Origin: Cnuella takakiae | Lineage (GTDB): Bacteria > Bacteroidota > Bacteroidia > Chitinophagales > Chitinophagaceae | DNA length: 64,000 bases | NCBI RefSeq assembly: GCF_001953305.1 | Contig: NZ_MTFE01000010.1 | Location: forward strand, 3,199,571-3,263,570 | Reading direction: 5' to 3' | Shown: positions 1-8,074 of the stretch, in pieces | Layout: every line of letters starts with the position of its first letter | How positions within the stretch are numbered: the stretch's first letter is position 1 | The notes under the pieces: model-generated | Seen by the model: only the letters and a program-made list of their open reading frames with translations | Told to the model about the DNA's origin: nothing | The model's database searches: none | Position numbers and translations under genes: made by a program

Positions 1-1
1 C

Positions 2-355
2 AGGGTGCGTAAACTATTTGGTGGCGGTATGCGCCAGGCCGGTTCTATTGCCGCTGCCGCAAGCTATGCCCTCGACCACCATATTGAAAGGCTGGCAGAA
101 GATCATCACCATGCCTCCCTGTTGGGCGAAACGCTGGAGCAGCTCCCCTGGGTTTCTAAGGTGCTGCCCGTTGAAACCAATATCCTGATTTTTGAAGTGG
201 CTGCACCGCATACAGCTTCGGGCATTGTAGCTGCACTCAAAGAAAAAGGAATACTGGCCTATGCCATTGCACCCATGCAGGTGCGCCTGGTAACCCACCT
301 GGACATAAGTGAAGCCATGGTTAACCAAACCATCAGTATCTTCAAGGCCCTTTAA
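2..355 (+). CDS. Low-specificity L-threonine aldolase, C-terminal part (cut by window start)
   Basis: The visible ~117 residues begin inside the conserved [14 protein letters not shown] stretch of PLP-dependent threonine aldolases (beta-eliminating lyase family) and run to the natural C-terminus, with the small C-terminal domain ([16 protein letters not shown]). The family cleaves L-threonine or allo-threonine to glycine and acetaldehyde in the cytoplasm. The PLP-binding lysine lies upstream of the window and cannot be checked. The stop is followed 23 bases later by pgi on the same strand, so both may share a transcript. Confident at family level; substrate preference is not visible. Confidence 0.85.
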   Translation, partial: RVRKLFGGGMRQAGSIAAAASYALDHHIERLAEDHHHASLLGETLEQLPWVSKVLPVETNILIFEVAAPHTASGIVAALKEKGILAYAIAPMQVRLVTHLDISEAMVNQTISIFKAL

Positions 356-378
356 GCAATAAAGCAAACAAGCAACTA

Positions 379-2028
379 ATGTTTCCACGCACCAATCCCA
401 CCAACACTGCGGCCTGGCAGGCTTTGCAGGCACATGCAGGGCAAATGAAAGCAGTTCAAATGAAAGAACTGTTTGCCCAGGATCCCCAACGTTTTGAACA
501 ATTCAGTTTCCGTTTTGAAGACATCCTGGCTGATTTCTCCAAAAACCGCATCAACCAGGAAACCCTGGACCACCTGGTGGCACTGGCCCATGAGTGCGGT
601 TTAAAGGAAGGCATTGCTGCCCTTTTTGATGGTGATTTCATTAATGAAACCGAAGGCCGTTCTGTATTGCATGTGGCACTCCGCAACTTCAGCGGCCAGC
701 CCATGTACTCGGCAGGTGAAGACGTGATGCCCCAGGTGCAGGCAGTATTGCAGCAAATGAAAGGATTTTGCGAGCAGGTGCACAGTGGTGCATGGAAAGG
801 ATTTACGGGTAAACCCATCCGTTATATTGTAAACATTGGCATTGGCGGTTCCGATCTGGGTCCCCTGATGGTTACAGAAGCCTTGAAACCTTACTGGGTA
901 GCAGGCATCACGCCTTATTTTGTTTCCAACGTAGATGCCACACATATCGAAGAAACCCTGAAAAAGGTAAATGCCGAAGAAACCCTATTCCTTGTGGCTT
1001 CCAAAACATTTACTACGCAGGAAACCATGACCAATGCCCTCACGGCCCGCGACTGGTTCCTCCAATCGGCTGGCGATGCAGCGCATGTAGCCAAACATTT
1101 TGTGGCACTCAGCACCAACGAAAAAGAAGTGACGAAATTTGGTATCGACAAGGCCAATATGTTCCAGTTCTGGGACTGGGTTGGTGGTCGCTACTCGCTG
1201 TGGAGTGCTATAGGATTGAGCATTGCGCTTACCATAGGTTATGAAAACTTTGAAGGTCTGCTCAAAGGTGCACACGCTTCCGACCTCCATTTCCGCAACA
1301 CGGCTTTTGCAGAAAACCTGCCGGTACTGATGGCGTTAATCGGCATCTGGTATGTTAATTTCTTTGGTGCCCAAAGCGAAGCCATTCTCCCTTATGACCA
1401 GTACCTGCATCGTTTTGCCGCCTACTTCCAGCAGGGAAATATGGAAAGTAATGGCAAGAGTGTTGACCGCAATGGTGAGCCTGTTGATTACGCTACCGGG
1501 CCTGTTATCTGGGGCGAACCCGGCACAAACGGTCAGCATGCTTTCTACCAACTGATTCACCAGGGTACGGTACTCATACCTTGCGATTTCATTGCGCCTG
1601 CGCAAAGCCACAATCCCACAGGCGACCATCATGCGAAGCTGTTGTCCAACTTTTTTGCACAAACCGAGGCCCTGATGAATGGCAAGGGTGAAGAAGAAGT
1701 AGAGCAGGAATTGCTGGCACAAGGCAAGAGTGCTGAAGATGTGGCCAAGCTGGCTCCCTTCAAAATCTTTGAAGGCAACCGTCCTACCAACAGCTTCCTG
1801 ATTAAAAAGATCACACCTTATACTCTTGGTCAATTGATTGCCTTGTACGAGCACAAGATCTTTGTTCAGGGTGTTATCTGGAATATCTACAGCTTCGACC
1901 AGTGGGGTGTGGAACTGGGCAAGCAACTGGCAACCAAGATCCTGCCCGAGTTGGTTACGGAAGACACCATCAACTCCCATGACGCTTCTACCAACGGCCT
2001 GATCAATGCCTATAAAGCCATGCGCTAA
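379..2028 (+). CDS. pgi: Glucose-6-phosphate isomerase
   Basis: Cytoplasmic enzyme interconverting glucose-6-phosphate and fructose-6-phosphate. The 549-residue length equals the usual proteobacterial-type enzyme. Both family signatures are present: [14 protein letters not shown] (about residues 263-276) and [10 protein letters not shown] (506-515). Likely catalytic residues are Glu356 in [10 protein letters not shown], His387 in NGQHAFYQ and Lys515 in the second signature. It follows the threonine aldolase closely and ends before a strong hairpin terminator shared with the convergent DUF3276 gene. The gluconeogenic partner fbp and a gluconokinase also lie in this window but far away (59-60 kb and 39-41 kb). 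Confidence 0.97.
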   Translation: MFPRTNPTNTAAWQALQAHAGQMKAVQMKELFAQDPQRFEQFSFRFEDILADFSKNRINQETLDHLVALAHECGLKEGIAALFDGDFINETEGRSVLHVALRNFSGQPMYSAGEDVMPQVQAVLQQMKGFCEQVHSGAWKGFTGKPIRYIVNIGIGGSDLGPLMVTEALKPYWVAGITPYFVSNVDATHIEETLKKVNAEETLFLVASKTFTTQETMTNALTARDWFLQSAGDAAHVAKHFVALSTNEKEVTKFGIDKANMFQFWDWVGGRYSLWSAIGLSIALTIGYENFEGLLKGAHASDLHFRNTAFAENLPVLMALIGIWYVNFFGAQSEAILPYDQYLHRFAAYFQQGNMESNGKSVDRNGEPVDYATGPVIWGEPGTNGQHAFYQLIHQGTVLIPCDFIAPAQSHNPTGDHHAKLLSNFFAQTEALMNGKGEEEVEQELLAQGKSAEDVAKLAPFKIFEGNRPTNSFLIKKITPYTLGQLIALYEHKIFVQGVIWNIYSFDQWGVELGKQLATKILPELVTEDTINSHDASTNGLINAYKAMR

Positions 2029-2050
2029 ATTGCATCACCTCTAAATGGAG

Positions 2051-2080
2051 CATGGCGGCCGGTACTTACCAGCCGCCATG
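2051..2080. repeat. Inverted repeat downstream of pgi
   Basis: Nine-base perfect arms catggcggc / gccgccatg (2051-2059 and 2072-2080) with a 12-base loop, in the pgi 3' region and without a T-tract. It stands just before the stronger terminator at 2101-2129 and may help stop or stabilise the pgi transcript. Confidence 0.5.
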
Positions 2081-2100
2081 CCTTTAAAGTACAGCGCATA

Positions 2101-2129
2101 AAAAAAGCTTCCGTGAGGGAAGCTTTTTT
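2101..2129. terminator. Bidirectional intrinsic terminator between pgi and DUF3276 gene
   Basis: Perfect 12-bp stem aaaaaagcttcc / ggaagctttttt with a 5-base loop. The A- and T-runs make it work in either direction, fitting the two genes that converge on it. Confidence 0.85.
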
Positions 2130-2142
2130 GTTTATCGTAATG

Positions 2143-2577
2143 TTACCATTTGTCTACTTCTTCCGAAGTGGTGGCGGATGCAACCGGTGCAACGCTTACC
2201 GGCACTTCGCTTACCACAACGGTGATTTCTTCTGAAATGATGGTGGTGGAAGGCATATCCAGCTCTTCGCCGTCCAATTCGTACGCTTCATCGTGGTTGA
2301 AGGCGTCGAAATCAAAGTCGGGCATAAGGTCTGTTTTTACATAATCAACTGCTTCGGTAAGGGCTTTGATGAATTTGTTGAAATCCTCTTTGTACAAAAA
2401 GATTTTGTGGCGATCGTAGCCGTTGTCGTTGAAACGTTTGCGGCTTTCGGTGATGGTGAGGTAGTAATCGTTTCCACGCGTTGCCCGTACATCAAAGAAA
2501 TAAGTTCTGCGTTTACCCGCACGGATTCGTTTGCTGTAAATGCTTTCCATTTTCTTGTCGTTGTTCTCGTACGCCAC
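2143..2577 (-). CDS. DUF3276 / PUR-family nucleic-acid binding protein
   Basis: 144 residues. Residues ~10-90 (SIYSKRIRAGKRRTYFFDV, then YYLTITESRKRF and KIFLYKEDFNKFIKAL) match the PUR-alpha-like fold called DUF3276, found through Bacteroidota and related to the Borrelia protein BpuR, which binds RNA and DNA. The C-terminal third is acidic and then Ser/Thr/Val-rich with no recognisable domain, probably disordered. A second Met at residue 10 is an alternative start. The gene has its own promoter (2643-2673) and terminator. Family assignment is firm; its target nucleic acid is unknown. Confidence 0.88.
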   Translation of the reverse strand: MAYENNDKKMESIYSKRIRAGKRRTYFFDVRATRGNDYYLTITESRKRFNDNGYDRHKIFLYKEDFNKFIKALTEAVDYVKTDLMPDFDFDAFNHDEAYELDGEELDMPSTTIISEEITVVVSEVPVSVAPVASATTSEEVDKW

Positions 2578-2642
2578 AGTTGTTGTTTTTACAGTTGATT
2601 AAATGTTTTGGCCAATGATTATTCCTCAAAAAAGCTTCCTTA

Positions 2643-2673
2643 CAAATATAATTATGTTTTTCAAACAGCCAAA
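2643..2673 (-). promoter_or_regulatory. Bacteroidota-type promoter of the DUF3276 gene
   Basis: On the minus strand TTTG (2673-2670), 19 bases, then TATATTTG (2650-2643). This fits the -33 TTTG / -7 TAnnTTTG consensus of the Bacteroidota primary sigma factor completely, and is the best promoter match I found in the window. It implies a leader of roughly 60 bases. Confidence 0.7.
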
Positions 2674-2678
2674 TTCAC

Positions 2679-4517
2679 TTAATTATTTGCAACATCATCG
2701 CCTTTTTGCTGTTGTGCAAACAATTCGGCATATAAACCGCCCCTGTTTACCAGGCTTTCGTGGGTGCCAATTTCGGCAATGCGTCCTTCGTCCAGCACCA
2801 CAATTTTATCAAACTGCAGGTGCCTGAAAATCCGGTGGGTAATGATGATGGCCGTTTTGTGCTGCCAGTATTGATCCAGCCTTTCCAATATGGTCTTTTC
2901 TGTACGGGTATCTACAGCGCTGAGCGAATCGTCCAGGATCAGCACGGGTGCATCTTTCAGCAATGCCCGGGCAATGGAAACCCGCTGCTTTTGGCCGCCG
3001 CTAAGCGTCACACCACGCTCGCCTACAATGGTTTCATAACCTTTGGCAAACCCCTTGATCTCCTCATCTACCACGGCAGTATGAGCTGCTGCTGCTACCC
3101 TTTCCTGGCTGGCCTGCCATTCGCCAAAGGCAATGTTCTGGGCTACCGTATCACTAAACAGGAAACCATCCTGTGGCACATAGCCAATATTGCGGCGGAG
3201 GTGGGCAAGGTCGATGTTTTGGATATTTTGGTTCCCTAACAGTATCGAACCACTGGTGGGATCGAAAAGGCGGAGCAGCAACTGGGCAAGCGTGGTTTTA
3301 CCACTGCCGGTGCGGCCAACAAAAGCTACCTTCTCGCCTGCCTTTATGTGAAGGGTAAAATCTTTGAGTGCCTGGATGCCGGTATTGGGGTAAACAAAGT
3401 TGACGCCTTCAAACCGGATCTCACCGCTGATGGCAGGCTTTGGCGCGCCTGGTTCATGTACAATGGCTGGTTGCGTCAGCAGGAATTCATTCAGGCGCTT
3501 TTGGGATGCTGCCGCCCGCTGGATCATGGAGGCGGTCCAACCGATGGCGCTCACGGGAAAGGTGAGCATATTGATATAAATAACAAACTCCACGATGGTG
3601 TCTACGCCAATATTGGAGGAGCCATTGATATAAGCCAGTCCGCCCACCATTATGGTTACCAGTGTTGACAAACCAATAAAGAGTGTCATGCTCGGGAAAT
3701 ATAGGGCTTCGATTTTCGCAAGTTCGGTTGCACGTGAACGGTAGTTGAGGCTATTGTCTTCAAAAAAGCGGTACATGGCGCTTTCCTGTGCAAAACTTTT
3801 GATTACCCGGATGCCTGCATAGCTCTGTTGTGCATTGGTGGTAAGCGATGAAAGGGTGGCCTGCAACTGTTCGCTCTTCCGGTGGATGATGGTATTGACA
3901 AAATAGATGGTGCCGGCCAGTAGTGGCAGCGGCGCCAGCACGTACAGGGTTAGCGCCACGTCGCGGCGGAACATAAAATAGAGGCAAAAGCAGATCACCG
4001 AAACAAGGTTTACGACGTACATCACAGCGGGCCCGGTGTACATCCGCACCTTACTTACGTCTTCCGACATGCGGCTCATGAGGTCACCGGTACTGTTGGC
4101 TTTGTAAAAGGCTGCATCCAGTTGCTGGTAGTGACCAAACACTTCGTTCTTCTGGTTGTACTCTATGTGGCGGCTCATGACAATGATGGTTTGCCGCATG
4201 AAAAACATAAACAAACCACGCAACAGGGCCAGGAGGATAATGGTGATGCCTACAATGGCTACGATACCTGCCACTGAATACTGTAAACCTTCTACCCAAT
4301 GGATAAATTGCTGCACCAGTACATCGTATGCCCGAACATTGTCGTGCTGGCGGTAGCCGGGTAGCTGCAGTGAACGTTGTACAAAGTCGATGATAAAACC
4401 CGTAACCTGGGGTGCCAGGATGCCAAAGTAGTTGGACACCAGGATAAAGAATATGCCCACCACCAAACGGAAACGGTACTTCCAGAAATATTTGTTGACT
4501 GCCGACAGATGTTTCAA
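2679..4517 (-). CDS. ABC exporter, fused permease-ATPase half transporter (MsbA/MdlA type)
   Basis: 612 residues: a six-helix type-IV exporter domain (about 1-320) then a nucleotide-binding domain with Walker A GRTGSGKTT (~400), signature LSGGQKQR (~504), Walker B VLILDD followed by SLSAVDTRTE (~525), and the switch histidine in IITHR. Half transporters of this type dimerise in the inner membrane and export lipids, drugs or peptides; the substrate is not evident. No ATG exists before the first helix: the first plausible start is TTG at 4517 (TTG AAA CAT CTG), with a -7-like element 20 bases before it. Monocistronic. Confidence 0.9.
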   Translation of the reverse strand: MKHLSAVNKYFWKYRFRLVVGIFFILVSNYFGILAPQVTGFIIDFVQRSLQLPGYRQHDNVRAYDVLVQQFIHWVEGLQYSVAGIVAIVGITIILLALLRGLFMFFMRQTIIVMSRHIEYNQKNEVFGHYQQLDAAFYKANSTGDLMSRMSEDVSKVRMYTGPAVMYVVNLVSVICFCLYFMFRRDVALTLYVLAPLPLLAGTIYFVNTIIHRKSEQLQATLSSLTTNAQQSYAGIRVIKSFAQESAMYRFFEDNSLNYRSRATELAKIEALYFPSMTLFIGLSTLVTIMVGGLAYINGSSNIGVDTIVEFVIYINMLTFPVSAIGWTASMIQRAAASQKRLNEFLLTQPAIVHEPGAPKPAISGEIRFEGVNFVYPNTGIQALKDFTLHIKAGEKVAFVGRTGSGKTTLAQLLLRLFDPTSGSILLGNQNIQNIDLAHLRRNIGYVPQDGFLFSDTVAQNIAFGEWQASQERVAAAAHTAVVDEEIKGFAKGYETIVGERGVTLSGGQKQRVSIARALLKDAPVLILDDSLSAVDTRTEKTILERLDQYWQHKTAIIITHRIFRHLQFDKIVVLDEGRIAEIGTHESLVNRGGLYAELFAQQQKGDDVANN

Positions 4518-4536
4518 AACCGAAATATTATGCTTG

Positions 4537-4544
4537 CAAAATTA
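4537..4544 (-). promoter_or_regulatory. -7 element (TAATTTTG) before the ABC exporter
   Basis: Full match to TAnnTTTG on the minus strand, 20 bases before the TTG start of the exporter. No convincing -33 TTTG at the right distance, so moderate support only. Confidence 0.45.
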
Positions 4545-4650
4545 GGCTTCTGTTTCTGCCTGGGCTGTATTAAATACTACTTGGTCCAATGGCATAATTA
4601 TTTGAACCCGCTACCCCTACCAACAGCTTTCTTCATCAACAACAAAGCCC

Positions 4651-5694
4651 ATGCAAGCTCCCGACCTGAAAGCTTTTGACCAGAAAGTATGGCGCACCAT
4701 AGGAATGGTAGCCCTTACCCTAATACTTCTGTGGATCATCAAGGATACCATCCGCGTATTCCTGCTCATCATTACAGCTATCCTGGTGTCCATATTCTTC
4801 CTTCGGCTGGCTGGCATTATCAGGAGCAAAACTGGATGTAAGCAGGGCCTTAGCCTTGCGTTGGCCATCATCGCCAGCATTGCATCCCTTGTTCTGGTGT
4901 TCTGGTTCATAGGAGCAAGGGTGCAATTGCAGATTGCTGAACTAAGCGACACCCTGCCCGCATCAATTGAAAATGTAAGGCAGAAAATTGAGGCCAACCC
5001 ACTTGGCAAAAGACTGCTAGGCGGTATGGGAAAAAGCGGCCAGTCGCTCCAGAAATACGCCCCTGCGGCACAGCGCTTTTTTACCGGGTCCTTTGGTGTG
5101 CTGGGCGACCTCTATGCCATCCTTTTCTTAGGTATCTTTTTTACCATCTCACCCAAGACCTATGTTGGTGGCCTGGTGCGGCTGGTACCTTTAAAAGGCA
5201 GGGATACCGCCCGCCATGTGCTCCATGAAATGGACACAACCCTTGGCCACTGGCTTAAAGGCCAGCTGATTGCCATGCTGGTGGTGGCGGTTCTTACCTG
5301 GGTAGGCCTCGCCATCATTGGTGTGCCCATGGCCATTGCACTGGCCATCATTGCCGGCTTGTTCAACTTCGTGCCCAACCTAGGGCCATTGGTGGCCATG
5401 ATACCTGCCGTGCTGGTAGGTATGATGCAGGGAGGCAACACTGCACTGTATGTTGCAGGCCTTTACCTGCTGGTGCAGGCATTGGAAAGCAACCTGATCA
5501 CACCCTATATCCAAAACAAGATGATCGAAATACCTCCTGCCCTCATCCTGATGGGACAATTGCTGATGGGCACCCTCCTGGGTGTAATGGGTATCATTTT
5601 AGCTACGCCACTGGTAGCATTGATCATGGTGGCTGTACGCGAACTGTATGTGAAAAAGCAGGAAGCGGGCAGCCCGCAAAACACAGGGTTATGA
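4651..5694 (+). CDS. AI-2E family transporter (UPF0118)
   Basis: 347 residues with about eight membrane helices: two near the N-terminus, a soluble stretch (~95-155), then the conserved C-terminal helix bundle with GLFNFVPNLGPLVAMIPAVL and the NLITPYIQNKMIEIPPALIL segment typical of the AI-2 exporter (AI-2E) family. Members export small molecules or act as Na+/H+ antiporters; the substrate cannot be told here and an autoinducer role is not supported by context. Its stop overlaps the next start by four bases (ATGA), so it is translationally coupled to the erythromycin-esterase-like gene. Confidence 0.88.
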   Translation: MQAPDLKAFDQKVWRTIGMVALTLILLWIIKDTIRVFLLIITAILVSIFFLRLAGIIRSKTGCKQGLSLALAIIASIASLVLVFWFIGARVQLQIAELSDTLPASIENVRQKIEANPLGKRLLGGMGKSGQSLQKYAPAAQRFFTGSFGVLGDLYAILFLGIFFTISPKTYVGGLVRLVPLKGRDTARHVLHEMDTTLGHWLKGQLIAMLVVAVLTWVGLAIIGVPMAIALAIIAGLFNFVPNLGPLVAMIPAVLVGMMQGGNTALYVAGLYLLVQALESNLITPYIQNKMIEIPPALILMGQLLMGTLLGVMGIILATPLVALIMVAVRELYVKKQEAGSPQNTGL

Positions 5695-7010
5695 GCAAAG
5701 GATATTTCAGTGCAACGGAAAAGAAAATTCAACAGGTTATTAGCGAGAAAGGCAGGGTGCTGGATGGCTTTAAAAACCTGGATCCACTTTTTGATAAAAT
5801 GAGCAGGGCGAGGGTGGTCATGCTGGGCGAGGCATCGCACGGTACGCATGAATATTATACCTGGCGCACTTATATCACCAAGAAGCTGATCACTGATTAC
5901 GGCTTCAATTTTATAGGTGTCGAGGGCGACTGGCCTGACTGTTATGCCGTCAACCGTTATATCAAACACAAGGAAGGCGCTGGGTCTTCGGCCGAAGCAG
6001 TACTTCGTGGCTACGACCGGTGGCCTACCTGGATGTGGGCCAACTGGGAAATCACGGGGCTTACGGAATGGTTGCACCAGTATAACAAAGGAAAGAGCTG
6101 GCCAAACCAGGCCGGGTTTTACGGCCTGGATGTATATAGCCTTTGGGATTCGCTTACGGCGGTGCGCCAGTACCTGGCAGCCAATGACCCAGAGGCACTC
6201 CATCAGGCGGAAAAAGCATTCCGTTGTTTTGCGCCTTACAAAGATGATGAAACCTCTTATGCATACGCCGCACAGGTAGTGCCGCAGCGGTGCCAGCAGG
6301 AAGTGGTCCATTTACTACAGCAATTTCAGCGGGAAAAGGACGGCCGGGGGGACGATGCTGAAGAACGTTTTGCTGCTGAGCAAAATGCGCTGGTAACCGT
6401 TAATGCTGAAAAATATTACCGCACTATGATTGGCGGTGGTGCAGCATCCTGGAATGTCCGCGACAGCCATATGGCCGAAACCCTGGAGCGGCTGATGCAA
6501 TTGCATGGTCCCGATTCAAAGGCCATTGTATGGGAGCACAATACCCATATCGGTGATGCCCGGGCCACCAGCATGAGCGATGAAGGGATGTACAATATCG
6601 GGGAACTGGCACGGAAGCAGTACGGCAAGGGGGATGTTTTTCTGCTGGGGTTCGGCAGTTATGCAGGCAGTGTGATGGCTGCCACCAGTTGGGGCGCCCC
6701 GCAACAGGTAATGGAAGTGCCGGAAGCGAGGGAAAACAGTTGGGAATACCATCTGCATGCAGCGGGTGGCAACCGGTTGCTTTTAAGTGACGACTTAAGG
6801 GAATCGGTCCTGGCAGAAAAAAGACTTGGCCACCGCGCCATCGGCGTGGTATACCGCCCGCAATACGAAAAGTTTGGCAACTACGTGGCTACCCTGGTAC
6901 CCGAACGTTACGACGGGTTTATTTTCCTGGATCAAACCAAAGCGCTTCACCCGCTGCATGGTGAAGCACACAACCAAAAAATGCCGGAGACTTATCCTTT
7001 TGGGGTATAA
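5691..7010 (+). CDS. Erythromycin-esterase-like hydrolase
   Basis: 439 residues matching the erythromycin esterase family. Seen: LGEASHGTHEYYTWR with Glu47 and His50, GVEGDWPDC with a Glu near 78, and WEHNTHIGDAR with His282 and His285. These sit where EreB carries its essential Glu/His residues. True Ere enzymes open the macrolide lactone, but most chromosomal relatives in soil bacteria have no proven substrate, so I do not infer resistance. No signal peptide. Coupled by ATGA to the upstream AI-2E transporter, which suggests a joint role in handling a small molecule. Confidence 0.88.
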   Translation: MSKGYFSATEKKIQQVISEKGRVLDGFKNLDPLFDKMSRARVVMLGEASHGTHEYYTWRTYITKKLITDYGFNFIGVEGDWPDCYAVNRYIKHKEGAGSSAEAVLRGYDRWPTWMWANWEITGLTEWLHQYNKGKSWPNQAGFYGLDVYSLWDSLTAVRQYLAANDPEALHQAEKAFRCFAPYKDDETSYAYAAQVVPQRCQQEVVHLLQQFQREKDGRGDDAEERFAAEQNALVTVNAEKYYRTMIGGGAASWNVRDSHMAETLERLMQLHGPDSKAIVWEHNTHIGDARATSMSDEGMYNIGELARKQYGKGDVFLLGFGSYAGSVMAATSWGAPQQVMEVPEARENSWEYHLHAAGGNRLLLSDDLRESVLAEKRLGHRAIGVVYRPQYEKFGNYVATLVPERYDGFIFLDQTKALHPLHGEAHNQKMPETYPFGV

Positions 7011-7011
7011 A

Positions 7012-7073
7012 AAACTGGTGTTGGAAAAGTGAAAAGGCAGTATATCCTTTATCGCTGATACCAACACCAGTTT
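7012..7073. terminator. Long-loop hairpin between ere-like gene and iaaA
   Basis: Perfect 13-bp arms aaactggtgttgg / ccaacaccagttt (7012-7024 and 7061-7073) enclosing 36 bases that hold a smaller AAAGG/CCTTT pairing. T-rich sequence follows on the plus strand. It lies between convergent genes. Confidence 0.7.
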
Positions 7074-7095
7074 ACATTTTTAGTCAACATTTTCA

Positions 7096-8028
7096 TTATG
7101 GATAAATCCATGTGCCGGTATAGCCATCATTGGTTTTTACACCCCGGTGCATCCTTTCTGAATTAAACGCCATTCCAAAATTCCCTTCCCGGTCTATAGA
7201 AATCATACCCATATCACCCTCCGTACCCTTATTGTCAATATGGATAAAACGATGTATCGCTTCTGGTACGCCTAAACCTGCATATCGAACCAGGGATGCA
7301 ATTTCATGTCCCGCTACCCGCTTGATCAGGTATTCGCCGTCACCCGTTGTAGACACTGCACAGGTTTCGTTTTCGGCATAGGAGCCCACGCCAATCATGC
7401 TGCTGTCCCCAATACGGCCTTCTTTGGCATACTCGGTACCTCCTGTTGATGTGGCAGCAGCTACATTGCCCTCTTTATCTACCGCCACTGCTCCTACCGT
7501 TCCATGCATGCGGGAGCCTATTTCTTCCAGTGCAGTGTCCTGTGTATTCCCATCCGCTTCCTTGCGGGCAGATTCATATGAATCGTACTGGTATTCGGTT
7601 ACAAAATAAGCGTCCGGCTCCAGGCTGATGCCGATGTTTTTGGCAAAATCAAGCGCCCCATAGCTACCCAGGTAAATGTGGTTGGTTTTTTCCATTACCG
7701 CACGGGCAAGGGTTACCGGGTTTTTGACATTGCGTACAATGGCCACTGCTCCCGATTTGCCATTGCTGCCATCCATGATGGAGGCACACATTTCTACCTG
7801 TGCTTTTTGGTTGATGGCCGACCCGCGGCCTGCATTAAACAAGGGGTTATTTTCCAAAACATTTACGGCTGCTTCCACAGCATCTATAGCTGAGCCCCCT
7901 TCTTCCAATACCGAATAGCCGGCATCCAATGCTGCCTGCAAGCCTTCATGATAGCCTTTTTCATTTTGATGTATATGCTCCGAATCGGGCCCTGCGCCCC
8001 CATGTACCACAATGCCAAAGTTTTGCAT
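7096..8028 (-). CDS. iaaA: Isoaspartyl peptidase / L-asparaginase (plant-type Ntn hydrolase)
   Basis: Cleaves beta-aspartyl dipeptides; in cyanophycin users it splits the beta-Asp-Arg released by cyanophycinase into aspartate and arginine. 310 residues from this start, with the N-terminal HGGAG motif, the AGRGS stretch, and the autocleavage site HGTVGAVA in which Thr177 would become the N-terminal nucleophile of the beta subunit (179 in E. coli IaaA). The TSTGG segment follows. I prefer the start at 8028 because it puts HGGAG and the nucleophile at family positions; an in-frame ATG at 8073, one base after the cphA stop, would add 15 residues. Directly downstream of cphA, likely co-transcribed. 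Confidence 0.92.
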   Translation of the reverse strand: MQNFGIVVHGGAGPDSEHIHQNEKGYHEGLQAALDAGYSVLEEGGSAIDAVEAAVNVLENNPLFNAGRGSAINQKAQVEMCASIMDGSNGKSGAVAIVRNVKNPVTLARAVMEKTNHIYLGSYGALDFAKNIGISLEPDAYFVTEYQYDSYESARKEADGNTQDTALEEIGSRMHGTVGAVAVDKEGNVAAATSTGGTEYAKEGRIGDSSMIGVGSYAENETCAVSTTGDGEYLIKRVAGHEIASLVRYAGLGVPEAIHRFIHIDNKGTEGDMGMISIDREGNFGMAFNSERMHRGVKTNDGYTGTWIYP

Positions 8029-8074
8029 ACCTACAGTATTATTGTTATCCCTTTGTCTCCTGAAAGATTTCATC

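Noticed and set aside
1336..1980. 214-residue minus-strand open frame inside pgi
   Set aside because: Shadow of a strongly conserved gene; no domain.
5691..7010. Macrolide resistance gene
   Set aside because: Catalytic Glu/His are present, but chromosomal relatives are mostly of unknown substrate and context shows no mobile resistance element.
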